From positions 1 through 64,000 of the forward strand of contig NZ_SSMQ01000069.1 of the NCBI RefSeq assembly GCF_005144585.1: a stretch of 64,000 bases of DNA, given 5' to 3'. Source of the stretch: Polyangium fumosum (GTDB taxonomy: Bacteria > Myxococcota_A > Polyangia > Polyangiales > Polyangiaceae). A program made the position numbers and the translations under genes. Position 1 is the first letter of the stretch. Each line of letters starts with the position of its first letter. Below the pieces are notes generated by a model. The model worked only from the letters and a program-made list of their open reading frames with translations, was not told where the DNA came from and made no database searches. Of this stretch, positions 54,401-62,617 are shown piece by piece.

Positions 54401-55261
54401 GCGGAGCTGGACGAGCTGGTTGTGATCGAGCGTCGCCGGGGCCTTGAGCGAGCCCCACCGGCGCGCCGGATCGTGATGATCGGCGCGCCGCGCCGCGAGC
54501 CACGCCTCCACCGCGTCGAGCGCGAACGCGACGACCGCGCCGTCCTCCGCGTCCGTGGGCGCATCCCCTGCGACGGCCACGGCGCCCGCGGCGACCTGCG
54601 CCAGCATCGGATCCGCCGCGATCGCGGCCCGCACCTTCGCCGCCTGCTCGTGCAGCTCGGGCGTCCACGAGGCGCCGCCCGCCTTCGCGGCCTTGCGCGC
54701 GACCTCGTCGATCGCGACGAGCACGAGCGTCGCCGACGCGACCGCGAGCTCCTCCACCTCGGAGCCGCACTCGAGCCGGCTCGACTCGGCGCCGACCGCC
54801 GTGAGCGCGCGTCGCGCCGTGTGCGCGGCCTCGACGGCCGTGCCTTTCCAGGCCTTGCCTGCGCTCGGCTTGAAGAGGCGCTTCTTCGCGAAATCCTTCT
54901 TGAACGCCCAGAGCGGCGAGCGCTCCTCGGCGCCCGCGGCGAGCGCTTCCACTTCACGCTCCACGCCGAAGAGGCGCGCGACGAAGCGGGACAGGTGCGG
55001 CGCGCCGACGAGCAAGGACTCCGAGATCTCCTCGGCGCTCATGCCGCTCCCCTGGCACGCGCGGTACTTCGAGAACCGCTCGTACCCCGTGGGATCCGCG
55101 GCCTCGAAGTACGCGTAAAACCTCCCCGTGAGCTCGGCCAGACGAGCAGCGTCGAAGAGATCGGCGTACACGAACCCTGGCTCGCCGAGGACGAGCTCGG
55201 AAGGCTCGGAGGTGGCGTTCACCCAGGAGGAGAAGTCGACTTGCAGACCGTCTTGCATCAC
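51479..55261 (-). CDS. Large fused FAD/NAD(P) and Fe-S oxidoreductase
   Basis: This 1260-residue protein has about 325 N-terminal residues of unknown fold, then a Cys-rich Fe-S segment (CLYCHDRDKDSCSKG, NGCPLH, RICNDCMKACVFQ, about 328-420). A GltD-like pyridine-nucleotide oxidoreductase follows (dinucleotide motifs VLVVGLGPAGYTL near 467 and AIVIGGGLTAIDTATE near 642). A ferredoxin-reductase/PyrK-like module comes next (about 960-1185; FEPGQFYRLQNYE, LLAGGGLGNAVLF), and a C-terminal [2Fe-2S]-type Cys cluster (CMMKEVCAQC, about 1187). The order resembles a fused NfnAB or GltD-PyrK electron-transfer protein. The electron partners are unknown. The start is GTG (AGGGA about 6 nt upstream) or the next codon, ATG. 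Confidence 0.82.
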   Translation of the reverse strand: MMQDGLQVDFSSWVNATSEPSELVLGEPGFVYADLFDAARLAELTGRFYAYFEAADPTGYERFSKYRACQGSGMSAEEISESLLVGAPHLSRFVARLFGVEREVEALAAGAEERSPLWAFKKDFAKKRLFKPSAGKAWKGTAVEAAHTARRALTAVGAESSRLECGSEVEELAVASATLVLVAIDEVARKAAKAGGASWTPELHEQAAKVRAAIAADPMLAQVAAGAVAVAGDAPTDAEDGAVVAFALDAVEAWLAARRADHHDPARRWGSLKAPATLDHNQLVQLRRADDKLPELFVGPEHERRHRDGFVLTDRRGSAREVESEVDYCLYCHDRDKDSCSKGLRDNKTGAIKPNPLGVTLNGCPLHEKISEMHVMRRSGDSIASLALVCIDNPMLPGTGHRICNDCMKACVFQKQEPVNIPQIETSVLTDVLGLPWGFEIYGLLSRWNPLNVKRPHPRPYIGKNVLVVGLGPAGYTLSHHLALEGFAVAAVDGLKIEPLPVELTGDATRAPRPVRDYKKLYTELDERILLGFGGVSEYGITVRWDKNFLTVLYITLARHQNFRAYGGVRFGGTLDLDDAWKLGFDHVAIAAGAGRPTIIPLKNNVARGIRKASDFLMALQLTGAYKRSSLANLQVRLPAIVIGGGLTAIDTATELIAYYMIQAEKTDTRVAKIIAERGEAAAMASFDEEEREFILEQRAHAAQIREEREKAQREGRTPNLQKLLDAWGGVSLVYRKRVIDSPAYRLNHEEVAKSLEEGVRYIENMAPVEAVLDERGHVRAMTFERQKVDEAGKWTASGEIVELAARSVCVAAGTSPNVMYEKEKPGTFAFDKRKQYFQPHKAFVDEAGKLQVEAVADAREGFFTSYSDGAHAVSFYGDNHPYYAGSVVKAMASAKDAYPHVVSLFAKDIERLGEEPQAARDERRRALYTRLDDDFKAVVVKVERLTPTIIDVVVRAPAAARKFEPGQFYRLQNYEVFSKVVDDTRLAMEGIALTGAWVDKEKGLLSLIALEMGTSTRLLAALRVGEEVVVMGPTGTPTEIPTGETVLLAGGGLGNAVLFSIAKALKASGANVVYFAGYKMGQDLFKQEEIEAATDQVVWCTDAGAEIAPRRAEDRHFRGNIVQAMKAYAEGALGGEMFKLSQVNRIIAIGSDRMMNAVREARHGVLAPHLNPKHVGIVSINSPMQCMMKEVCAQCLQRWVDPETGKEQFVFTCYNQDQPIDRVDFKNLTARLRANSAQEKLTNMWLDRILAKKPDHRRI

Positions 55262-55376
55262 CCGCGTCCCTGTCGTGACTGCTGTCTTTAGCGATGAAAT
55301 ATGGGGAAGCCACCCCGACGATAGAAGGGGACTCGTCGAGATTCGCTCACGCCTGTCCGGCTCGTTCGTGCTTTCC

Positions 55377-56714
55377 CTAGAATCGTAGTCGCTCGATCGT
55401 GCGTGTAGACATCTTGCCGGCGACCACGTCCGGATCCCGCAGGAGAGCCTGGTGGAGCGGGATGTTCGTGCGGATACCGCCGATCACGAACTCGTCGAGC
55501 GCGCAGCGCATGCGGGCGATCGCTTCCGCGCGGGTGGCGCCGTGCGTGATCACCTTGGCGAGCATGGGATCGTAGTTGTTCGGCACGCGGAAGCCGCCGT
55601 AGACGCCCGAGTCGACCCGCACACCGCCGCCGCCCGGCGGCAAGTACTCGGTGATGAGGCCCGGCCAGGGGACGAACGTGCGCGGATCTTCCGCGTTGAT
55701 CCGGCACTCCAGCGCATGCCCGCGGAGACCGAGGGCGCGGCCGCTCGGCAGGGAGAGGGCTTGCCCCGCGGCAGCGCGGATCTGGTTCTCCACGAGGTCG
55801 ATGCCCGTCACCAGCTCGGTGACCGGATGCTCGACCTGCACGCGGGTGTTCATCTCCATGAAGTAGAGATTCCCACGCTCATCCATCAAGAATTCGAGCG
55901 TCCCGAGCGAGGTGTAGCCAGTCTCCACGAGCGCGTGGGTGCACACTTCGGAGAGCTCGGCGCGTTTCTCCGGCGTCATGACCGGGCTCGGCGCCTCCTC
56001 GATGATCTTCTGGTGTCGGCGCTGCAAGGAGCACTCGCGCTCGCCGAACGTGAAGATGTGACCATGGCCGTCGCCAAGCACCTGCAGCTCGATGTGCCGC
56101 GGCTCCTCGACGAACTTCTCCAGGTAGACGTCCGGGTTCTTGAAGCCCGCCTGCGCCTCGCTCGTCGCCGTCTCGAAGGCGCGGCGGATCTCGCTGTCGT
56201 CGCGCACGACACGCATGCCACGACCGCCGCCGCCGCCCGCGGCCTTGAGGATGACGGGGTAACCGATGCGCGCGGCCTGCTCCGCGGCGTCCTCGCCGTC
56301 CCGCAGGACGGTCGTGCCGGGGAGGAGCGGCAGCCCGAACCTCTTCGCGGCTTCCCGCGCGCGGACCTTGTCGCCCCAGAGGCGCATCGCCTCGGGCGTG
56401 GGGCCGATGAACGTCAGGCCACAACGACGGCAAAGCTCGGCGAACTCGGCGTTCTCCGAGAGGAATCCGTAGCCCGGGTGCACCGCGTCGGCGCCGGTGA
56501 TCTCGGCCGCTGCGATGATCTGCGGGATGTTGAGGTAACTACGTCGCGGATCCGCGGGGCCCACGCACACGGCCTCGTCAGCGAACCGCACGTGGGGCGC
56601 GGCCGCATCGACGTCCGAATGAATGGCGACCGTGCGGATGCCGAGCGTGCGGCACGCCCGGACGACGCGCATCGCGATCTCGCCGCGGTTGGCGATGAGG
56701 ATCTTGCCGAACAA
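55377..56714 (-). CDS. accC: Biotin carboxylase of acetyl-CoA carboxylase
   Basis: This 445-residue enzyme carboxylates biotin on AccB using ATP and bicarbonate, the first half-reaction of fatty acid synthesis. It has ANRGEIAMRVVRACR, the ATP-grasp glycine loop KAAGGGGGRGMR, FMEMNTRVQVEHPVTE and EYLPPGGGGVRVDSGVY. Length matches E. coli AccC. The start is TTG (LFGKILIANRGE) with GGTAGGAG 2-6 nt upstream; upstream in-frame starts would extend past the conserved N terminus. It is the last gene of the operon, 28 bp after accB. Confidence 0.95.
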   Translation of the reverse strand: MFGKILIANRGEIAMRVVRACRTLGIRTVAIHSDVDAAAPHVRFADEAVCVGPADPRRSYLNIPQIIAAAEITGADAVHPGYGFLSENAEFAELCRRCGLTFIGPTPEAMRLWGDKVRAREAAKRFGLPLLPGTTVLRDGEDAAEQAARIGYPVILKAAGGGGGRGMRVVRDDSEIRRAFETATSEAQAGFKNPDVYLEKFVEEPRHIELQVLGDGHGHIFTFGERECSLQRRHQKIIEEAPSPVMTPEKRAELSEVCTHALVETGYTSLGTLEFLMDERGNLYFMEMNTRVQVEHPVTELVTGIDLVENQIRAAAGQALSLPSGRALGLRGHALECRINAEDPRTFVPWPGLITEYLPPGGGGVRVDSGVYGGFRVPNNYDPMLAKVITHGATRAEAIARMRCALDEFVIGGIRTNIPLHQALLRDPDVVAGKMSTRTIERLRF

Positions 56715-56742
56715 GGCTCCTACCTCTCTGCCGCAGCGGCGC

Positions 56743-57186
<444 letters not shown>

Positions 57187-57315
57187 GCCGATCCGTTCCC
57201 GCGTGGTGGCGGCCGCTCTACCTTGGAAGCGACCCGCCAGCGTCGGGGTGCTTTCTAGCGGAAGGACGGCAAAAAGGAAGGGGATTCGGGGGCGACACGG
57301 GCGTGACGCTGGCCG

Positions 57316-57777
57316 TCAACTTTCACGCTGCTGCAGGTGGTAGACGAGCCCCAGCAAGCCGAGCACGTACGACGCGGGACCGAAGCCGGCGACGGTGCCG
57401 AGACACGCGCCGGCCGTGATCGAGTGGTGACGGAAAGGCTCGCGCGCCGCGGTGTTCGTGATGTGCACCTCGACCACGGGCAGGCCACTCGCGCGGATGG
57501 CGTCGTGCAGGACGACCGAGGTGTGGGTGAGTCCGGCGCCGTTCATGACGATGCCGTGAAAGCCTCCGTCCGCGGCGCGCCCGATAGCCGTCACGAGCTC
57601 GCCCTCGTGGTTCGATTGCAGGAACGAGACCTCGACGCCCTCTCTCCGCGCGACCTCCTCGACGGCCTTGTGGATGTCGTCGAGGGTGGTCGTGCCGTAG
57701 ATGGAAGGTTCGCGCTTGCCGAGCCTGTCGAGGTTCGGCCCCGAGATCACGAGGACGCGCTTCGGCGAGGTGCTCAC
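57316..57777 (-). CDS. aroQ: Type II 3-dehydroquinate dehydratase
   Basis: This 153-residue dodecamer-forming enzyme works in the shikimate pathway. It has ISGPNLDRLGKREPSIYGTT with the catalytic Arg and Tyr, QSNHEGELV, the MNGAGLTHTSVVLHDA loop and PVVEVHITN with the catalytic His; it ends in GPASYVLGLLGLVY. The frequent NxN pair of motif 1 and the REPF-type segment (AAREPFRHHS) are present. GTG start, overlapping the stop of the roadblock gene by 4 nt. The aroQ-accB-accC order is found in many bacteria. Confidence 0.95.
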   Translation of the reverse strand: MSTSPKRVLVISGPNLDRLGKREPSIYGTTTLDDIHKAVEEVARREGVEVSFLQSNHEGELVTAIGRAADGGFHGIVMNGAGLTHTSVVLHDAIRASGLPVVEVHITNTAAREPFRHHSITAGACLGTVAGFGPASYVLGLLGLVYHLQQRES

Positions 57778-58130
57778 ATGTCCTTGAGCAGCACCGGCGC
57801 CTTGACGCGCAGCATGTACCGGGCCTTGCCGACGTTACCGTCTGGCCGCACGGAGACCGCGACGAAGTGCCGCTCGTTCAGCACACGGATGACCGTCGTC
57901 ACCTTCGCCGCTTCGATGGCGATCTCGGCGGTATCACCGGCCTCGAGCATCTGGGCCGCGCGCTGGATCGACTTGATGACGACGCTGAACTCCGCGCCGA
58001 TCGTGTTGATGTCGAAGGGGGCATCGGGCTTCGAGTAGCTGTCGACCGGGATGCCCTCGAAATCCATGAGGAGGCTGGCGATGCCACCCTCGGTGCCTTC
58101 GACGACCTCCTTGAGGACGCTCTGGAACAT
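57774..58130 (-). CDS. Roadblock/LC7-domain protein (MglB-like)
   Basis: This 118-residue protein is a single roadblock/LC7 domain (LKEVVEGTEGGIASLLMDFE, GIPVDSYSK, INTIGAEFSVVIKSIQRAAQ, VIRVLNERHFVAVSVRP). Such proteins dimerise and act as GAPs or scaffolds for Ras-like GTPases; MglB in Myxococcus is the known example for polarity. No MglA-like GTPase is adjacent, so its partner is elsewhere. It is the first gene of the operon with aroQ-accB-accC and overlaps aroQ by 4 nt. ATG start, AAGG about 11 nt upstream. The 370-bp gap to the divergent gene shows no other feature I can support. Confidence 0.85.
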   Translation of the reverse strand: MFQSVLKEVVEGTEGGIASLLMDFEGIPVDSYSKPDAPFDINTIGAEFSVVIKSIQRAAQMLEAGDTAEIAIEAAKVTTVIRVLNERHFVAVSVRPDGNVGKARYMLRVKAPVLLKDM

Positions 58131-58500
58131 GGGCTGAAACCTTAGCGAAACCCGAGGCGGACGGGAAAAAGAAAGGGGAGGTTCGTTCAAAGAGCCTCGG
58201 ATTTGAGGCCTGGCACCCCAGGACGCCCGTCCGTCCGGCCGCTCTTTCCGTCCTCCGATCGTCCCGGCAGTCTCGGGGGAGCCTCTTTTGCCTCTTGCAT
58301 CCCGATGCCAACCGGTCCATTCCCGCACCTACGGGCCCGCCCTCACCGGCGCTTGACCCTCGTCCCGCCAAGCGGCTAACGTGCGTCGCGGCTACGTGCC
58401 CACCGACCCATCGCGGTGGCACCTGGTTTGTCCCCACGTATCCGAACGAGAAGGACGGCCCAAAGAAATGCGCGCACGAGCCGGGGATCCCCCCCGCACG

Positions 58501-60327
58501 ATGCCCCAGAAGATCCTCGCGGGACGCGCCGCCGATCCGCAGCTCCGAGGAGATCTGGTCCAGGTCAAGGTCGATCAGATCATCCTCTCGCGATCGCCCA
58601 ACCGGGCCCTCGGCGAGGCGCTCTCGGCCGGGATGAAGAAGACCCCGGTCGAGATGGCCGTGGCCTACGACGGTACGTGCGTGACCGACGCGCGCGCGCT
58701 CGCCGACGTGGCCGCCGGCGCGCCGCAGGCCGTCTCGCCGGAGCTGCCTGCGTACAACGTGCCCATCGCCCGCGGCGGCATCGGCTTCCCCGCGCCCGTG
58801 CACCTCGAGCGCTTCGCCGCGCCGGCGAGGCTCGCGCTCACGGACGACGCGCGCCTCGCCCCCGTCGGCGGGGTCGGGATGTTGACCCTCGTGGTCTCGC
58901 CGAGCCAGCTCGGCCAGGCCCTCGCGACGGGCTCGACCTGGGTGCGCCCGCCACGCAGCGTGCAGATCCACCTCTCGGGCCGCGTGCGCCCGTTCGTGTG
59001 CGCACGCGACGTGGCGCTCGAGCTCCTGCGCCGGGGCATCGACGAGATCGTGCGGCGCATCGAGGCCGAGCACCACGCGCCCGTCGTGCTGGAGTTCGCG
59101 GGCCCGAGCGCGCGCCTGCTCTCGGTCGCGGAGCGCGCGGTGCTCTGCGGCATCGCGCCGCAGGTCGGCGCCGCCGCGGCCCTGTTCGTGAGCGACGAGA
59201 AGACGGAAGTGTTCCTCCGGGATCAGCGCCGCTCCAAAGCGCACCGCGCCCTCGTCCCCGACCCGGGCGCGCCGTGCGAAGAGGTCGTCTCGCTCGATCT
59301 CAGCACGGTGGATCCGCTCCTCATGGACGAGGCGGGCGTCGTTCGGCCCGTCCGGGATCTCGCGGGCAAGCCCGTGGGTCAGGTCGTGCTCGGCGGCGAC
59401 TCGGGGGTGACCCTCCGCGACATGCTCGCGGCCGCGCTCCTGCTCAAGTCGAAGCGTGTTCCTTCCCGGCTCGATCTGCTCGTGGCGCCGCCGTCGCGCC
59501 AGGTGCTCGAGGTCCTCGCGCAGTCGGGCGCGCTCGTGGATCTCGTGGCGACGGGCGCGCGCATCATCGAGCCCGATCGGCGCGTCGTGACGGGCGAGTT
59601 GTATCCGCCGCCGGCGGGGACGCTCTCGCTGCGCACGGCGGAACCCGCCCCGCGCGTGCCGGGCGTGCCGTCATTCGTCGTGGCCTCGGCCGAGACGCTC
59701 GCGTACGCGGTGGCCACGGGGACCGTCGGCGATCCGCGCTCGTTCAAGCGCCCCGTGCGCGTGACCGTGCCGCGCGCGCTGCCCACCGACGACGTGCTCG
59801 TGCTGCGCGACAAGAAGGGCGAGGGCGCGGCCGCGGGCAAGTCGCCCGCCTTGCCGCCGCCGGCGTCGTGGAAGGGGCCGCTCGTGCTCGACCTCATCGA
59901 AGGCGCGTCTCGACCGAGCGCGAACGGCAAGCCCGCGGAGGTGCCGCCGACGCCCGGAGGTCCGCCCCTCGCGGGCGGCGTCGTGGTCGTGCTGCGCTCG
60001 CTCGACGAGGTCCGCGCCGTCGTGGAAAAGACGATCGATCTGCCCGCGCTCCGCGCCGTCGTCGCGCCCTTTGTCCCCAGCACGGCCGTGGCCGCGCTGG
60101 CGAGCGAAGGCATCGCGACGTTCGAGGTGCCGCCCGCGTCGCTCGACGGGTTGAAGGGGCAAAAGAGCCTCTCCTTGCCCGAGCCCGCCGCGTGGGGGGA
60201 CAAGGTCGGCGCTGTCGTTGGAGAGCAAACGATCCAGATGACCTGGCTCGCGCTCGGTGCGGAGCGGACGTGGACGCACGCGGGGACGTCGCGTTCGCCG
60301 GGTTCGTCGAAGGCCTCGAAGGCCTGA
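58501..60327 (+). CDS. Aconitase-superfamily protein lacking Fe-S cluster ligands
   Basis: This 608-residue protein follows aconitase/LeuC: QKILAGRAADPQLRGDLVQV (family N terminus), the block APVVLEFAGPSARLLSVAER with VLCGIAPQVGAAAALFVSDE (family [25 protein letters not shown]-type), and a late block (SRLDLLVAPPSRQVLEVLAQ). At the position of the first cluster cysteine (family G-x-C-T-N-x-R) the sequence is GGDSGVTLRD (about 297). The CGPC-type pair further on is also absent. With no ligands for [4Fe-4S], normal dehydratase chemistry is not expected. The last about 150 residues (a swivel-like region) are divergent. The ATG at MPQKIL is chosen by homology; an upstream start is possible. Confidence 0.72.
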   Translation: MPQKILAGRAADPQLRGDLVQVKVDQIILSRSPNRALGEALSAGMKKTPVEMAVAYDGTCVTDARALADVAAGAPQAVSPELPAYNVPIARGGIGFPAPVHLERFAAPARLALTDDARLAPVGGVGMLTLVVSPSQLGQALATGSTWVRPPRSVQIHLSGRVRPFVCARDVALELLRRGIDEIVRRIEAEHHAPVVLEFAGPSARLLSVAERAVLCGIAPQVGAAAALFVSDEKTEVFLRDQRRSKAHRALVPDPGAPCEEVVSLDLSTVDPLLMDEAGVVRPVRDLAGKPVGQVVLGGDSGVTLRDMLAAALLLKSKRVPSRLDLLVAPPSRQVLEVLAQSGALVDLVATGARIIEPDRRVVTGELYPPPAGTLSLRTAEPAPRVPGVPSFVVASAETLAYAVATGTVGDPRSFKRPVRVTVPRALPTDDVLVLRDKKGEGAAAGKSPALPPPASWKGPLVLDLIEGASRPSANGKPAEVPPTPGGPPLAGGVVVVLRSLDEVRAVVEKTIDLPALRAVVAPFVPSTAVAALASEGIATFEVPPASLDGLKGQKSLSLPEPAAWGDKVGAVVGEQTIQMTWLALGAERTWTHAGTSRSPGSSKASKA

Positions 60328-60336
60328 AAGAGGGGA

Positions 60337-60373
60337 GGGGGGCCCTCGCGGCGTCGGCCGCGCGGCGCCCCCC
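60337..60373. terminator. G/C-run inverted repeat between convergent genes
   Basis: GGGGGGC (60337-60343) pairs with GCCCCCC (60367-60373) around a G+C-rich loop that holds a further GCGG/CCGC stem. It lies between the stops of the aconitase-like gene and the DUF4139-type gene. Confidence 0.45.
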
Positions 60374-60387
60374 CGCTCACGCGCGCG

Positions 60388-62523
60388 TCACGGGGTCGGC
60401 AGCGCCTTCTCCAGCTTGATCGAGGCGAGCAGATCCCGCAGCCGCACCGACTGCTCGTTCACCTCGATCTCGAGGATCGTCAGGCGCTTCGTGAGCTCGC
60501 CGAGGCGCGTCGAGGCCTTGCCGAGCCGATCCGTGAAGTCCTGCCGCATCTTCTCGGTGTTCTGGCGCGACACGGTATCCCGCGGGTCGTCCTTGATCTT
60601 CTCGATCGCCTTGAGGTTGCGCCGGAGCTGCTCGCTCTCGCGCTCCAGCGTGTTCTGCTCCGACTGGAGCTTGTTCCGCTCGTCGAGCGCCGTGCGCAGC
60701 TTGCCGCGCGCCTCCCACGTCTTCTTCAGGTCCGCCACCACGGCCTTGTCGGCGCGCGCGTCGTTCATGTAGGCCTTCACCGCGTCGTCGGCGAGCTGCG
60801 ACAGCACGTCGACCTGGCGCGTGAAGCTGCGACGCTCCTCCACGTCGAGCACGTTCGTCCCGCGCTTCGGCGTCGCCTGCGGGACGAGCGCGCTGCCCGT
60901 GCCGACGTTGTCCTCCGTGCCCTTGGGCGGGTTTTCGAGCCGCGTGCCGGGCATCCGCGCGTGCTTCACGAGCGTCTTCGCGTCGAGGTCCGTGCCGTTC
61001 TTGATCGTGTACTTCGTGTGGTAGACCCAGTCGCGCTCGATGAAGAGCTGCCCCGCCTCGATCTTCGCGAGACGCGCGCTGAGCTCGTCCTCCGTGCGAT
61101 CCGTGGTCACGGCGAGGCCACGTTCGAGGGCGAACGGCACCGTGGCGACGGCCCCGGGCGGCAGCGGATCGACCATGCCTTGCCCGAGGAACGCGCCACC
61201 ATCGAACACCGCGATCGGCCCCTTTTCGAGGATGCCCTTCGTGTTGTTCGTGAAGCGCGCGACGCGGAACGGATGCGCGAACGAGTCACGCACGCCGCCG
61301 TCGGGGGAGAAGAGGAAGATCGCCTCGCCGGGCACGCTCTGCGCCAGCAAGAGGACCATCGTCGCGCTCTTGTTCGGGATGTCGACGGGGAAGGGGAGAT
61401 CGTAGCGCGTCGTGCCGCCCTCCATCGCGACGGCCGCCAGCGCGTTCACGTTGCGCGGGTTCGACGGCGTCACCGGGCGCGGCATCTCCGTCGGATACGG
61501 CATTTGCGAGGCCGCACTGCCAGTGCCGGGATATCCGCCGCCGTAGTTCGCCGCCACGCGACCCTTCTTCGCGGGCGCCGCTCGCGTCGTCGACGAGGTC
61601 GGCCCCCCCAATCGACCCCGACCCGCGGCAAAATCGCCGTCTTCCGCCTCATCCTTCGCGGCCTCGGCCTCTGCGAGCAGACCGTCGAGGCTCTCACCTT
61701 CCTCGGTGCCCGACGCGTCCATCGGCATGGGCGGCGGCGGCGGAGACGCCGGCGGCGCAAACGTGGGCAGGCTCGTCTCGCCCACGGGCACCGACGCGAT
61801 CACCTCGCCTTCATCCGTCACCACGGGGCGCGGCGGCACCACGGGTTTGTCGAGGGTCGCCTGGAACGCGAGCGGCGCGCCCGCGACGAGCGAAAGCCGC
61901 ACGCCCTTCCAGTCCTCGCCCGACTGGTTCTGCACGATGCCCCAGGCCTGCAGATCCGCCTTCCCCGAGCCGGTGCTCTCGCCCTTGCCGATCACCAGGC
62001 GATACGAGGGCCGCCAGACCGGCGTCTCCGCGACGTACCCGACCACGAGATCGTGCTCCTCGCCGTCGAGCGAAAGCCGCACCGTCTCGCGCCCATCACC
62101 CTTCTTCTTTTTCTTCGGCGGCTTCGGCGGCTGCGGCGGCATCGGCACGCCGTAACGCGGCTCGGGGGCCGGCTCGGCCTCGGCGTCCTCGTCCTCCTCT
62201 TCGCCGTCGTCGGCTTCCTTGTCCTTGTCGAGCTCGACCGGGAACGACGCGCTGCGCACGCTGCTCCCTCCCTGCTCCATCACGGCGAGCGTGGCGAGGA
62301 AGTCGCCGATGCGCTCGGTGCGGACCTTGAACGCGACCTCGGGCTCTTCCACGTGCCCGGCACGCTCGTAGTACCCGACGCCGTTGCGGTAGATGACCAC
62401 GCGCCGCAGCGCGAGACCGCTCTGTACGTCGGGCCCGCGCGCGCATCCCGCGAGGGGGACCGCGGAGGCCAGAAGGAGGAATCCACCAACAGTGCCCAGT
62501 CGAAAGCGAGAAAAACGGCTCAT
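60388..62523 (-). CDS. DUF4139-type secreted lipoprotein
   Basis: This 711-residue protein has a lipoprotein signal with lipobox VPLAGC (about residue 26), then the DUF4139/mucoidy-inhibitor-like opening (LRRVVIYRNGVGYYERAG) and an acidic linker with a Pro/Lys-rich patch. A beta domain follows (DLVVGYVAETPVWRPSYRLV, LQAWGIVQNQSGEDWKGVRL is the family signature). After a long Pro/Gly-rich insert come a second beta region (ARFTNNTKGILEKGPIAVFDG) and a C-terminal coiled coil (about 600-710; KLQSEQNTLERESEQLRRNL). The function of the family is unknown; it is probably anchored in the envelope. It is divergent from the sulfatase-like gene. Confidence 0.8.
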   Translation of the reverse strand: MSRFSRFRLGTVGGFLLLASAVPLAGCARGPDVQSGLALRRVVIYRNGVGYYERAGHVEEPEVAFKVRTERIGDFLATLAVMEQGGSSVRSASFPVELDKDKEADDGEEEDEDAEAEPAPEPRYGVPMPPQPPKPPKKKKKGDGRETVRLSLDGEEHDLVVGYVAETPVWRPSYRLVIGKGESTGSGKADLQAWGIVQNQSGEDWKGVRLSLVAGAPLAFQATLDKPVVPPRPVVTDEGEVIASVPVGETSLPTFAPPASPPPPPMPMDASGTEEGESLDGLLAEAEAAKDEAEDGDFAAGRGRLGGPTSSTTRAAPAKKGRVAANYGGGYPGTGSAASQMPYPTEMPRPVTPSNPRNVNALAAVAMEGGTTRYDLPFPVDIPNKSATMVLLLAQSVPGEAIFLFSPDGGVRDSFAHPFRVARFTNNTKGILEKGPIAVFDGGAFLGQGMVDPLPPGAVATVPFALERGLAVTTDRTEDELSARLAKIEAGQLFIERDWVYHTKYTIKNGTDLDAKTLVKHARMPGTRLENPPKGTEDNVGTGSALVPQATPKRGTNVLDVEERRSFTRQVDVLSQLADDAVKAYMNDARADKAVVADLKKTWEARGKLRTALDERNKLQSEQNTLERESEQLRRNLKAIEKIKDDPRDTVSRQNTEKMRQDFTDRLGKASTRLGELTKRLTILEIEVNEQSVRLRDLLASIKLEKALPTP

Positions 62524-62617
62524 GCGTTGCCTCGAACGCGCGAGGATACGCGCCCTTACAGCAAAATGTGCGGTTTTCGCGGCCGTCCGGCACGAACGGG
62601 GGTAGATAGCCGGCGCC

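Noticed and set aside
51386-55291. A 1301-codon open frame antisense to the fused oxidoreductase
   Set aside because: The composition is Arg/Glu/His/Asp-biased with no motif; the minus strand encodes recognisable FAD and Fe-S motifs.
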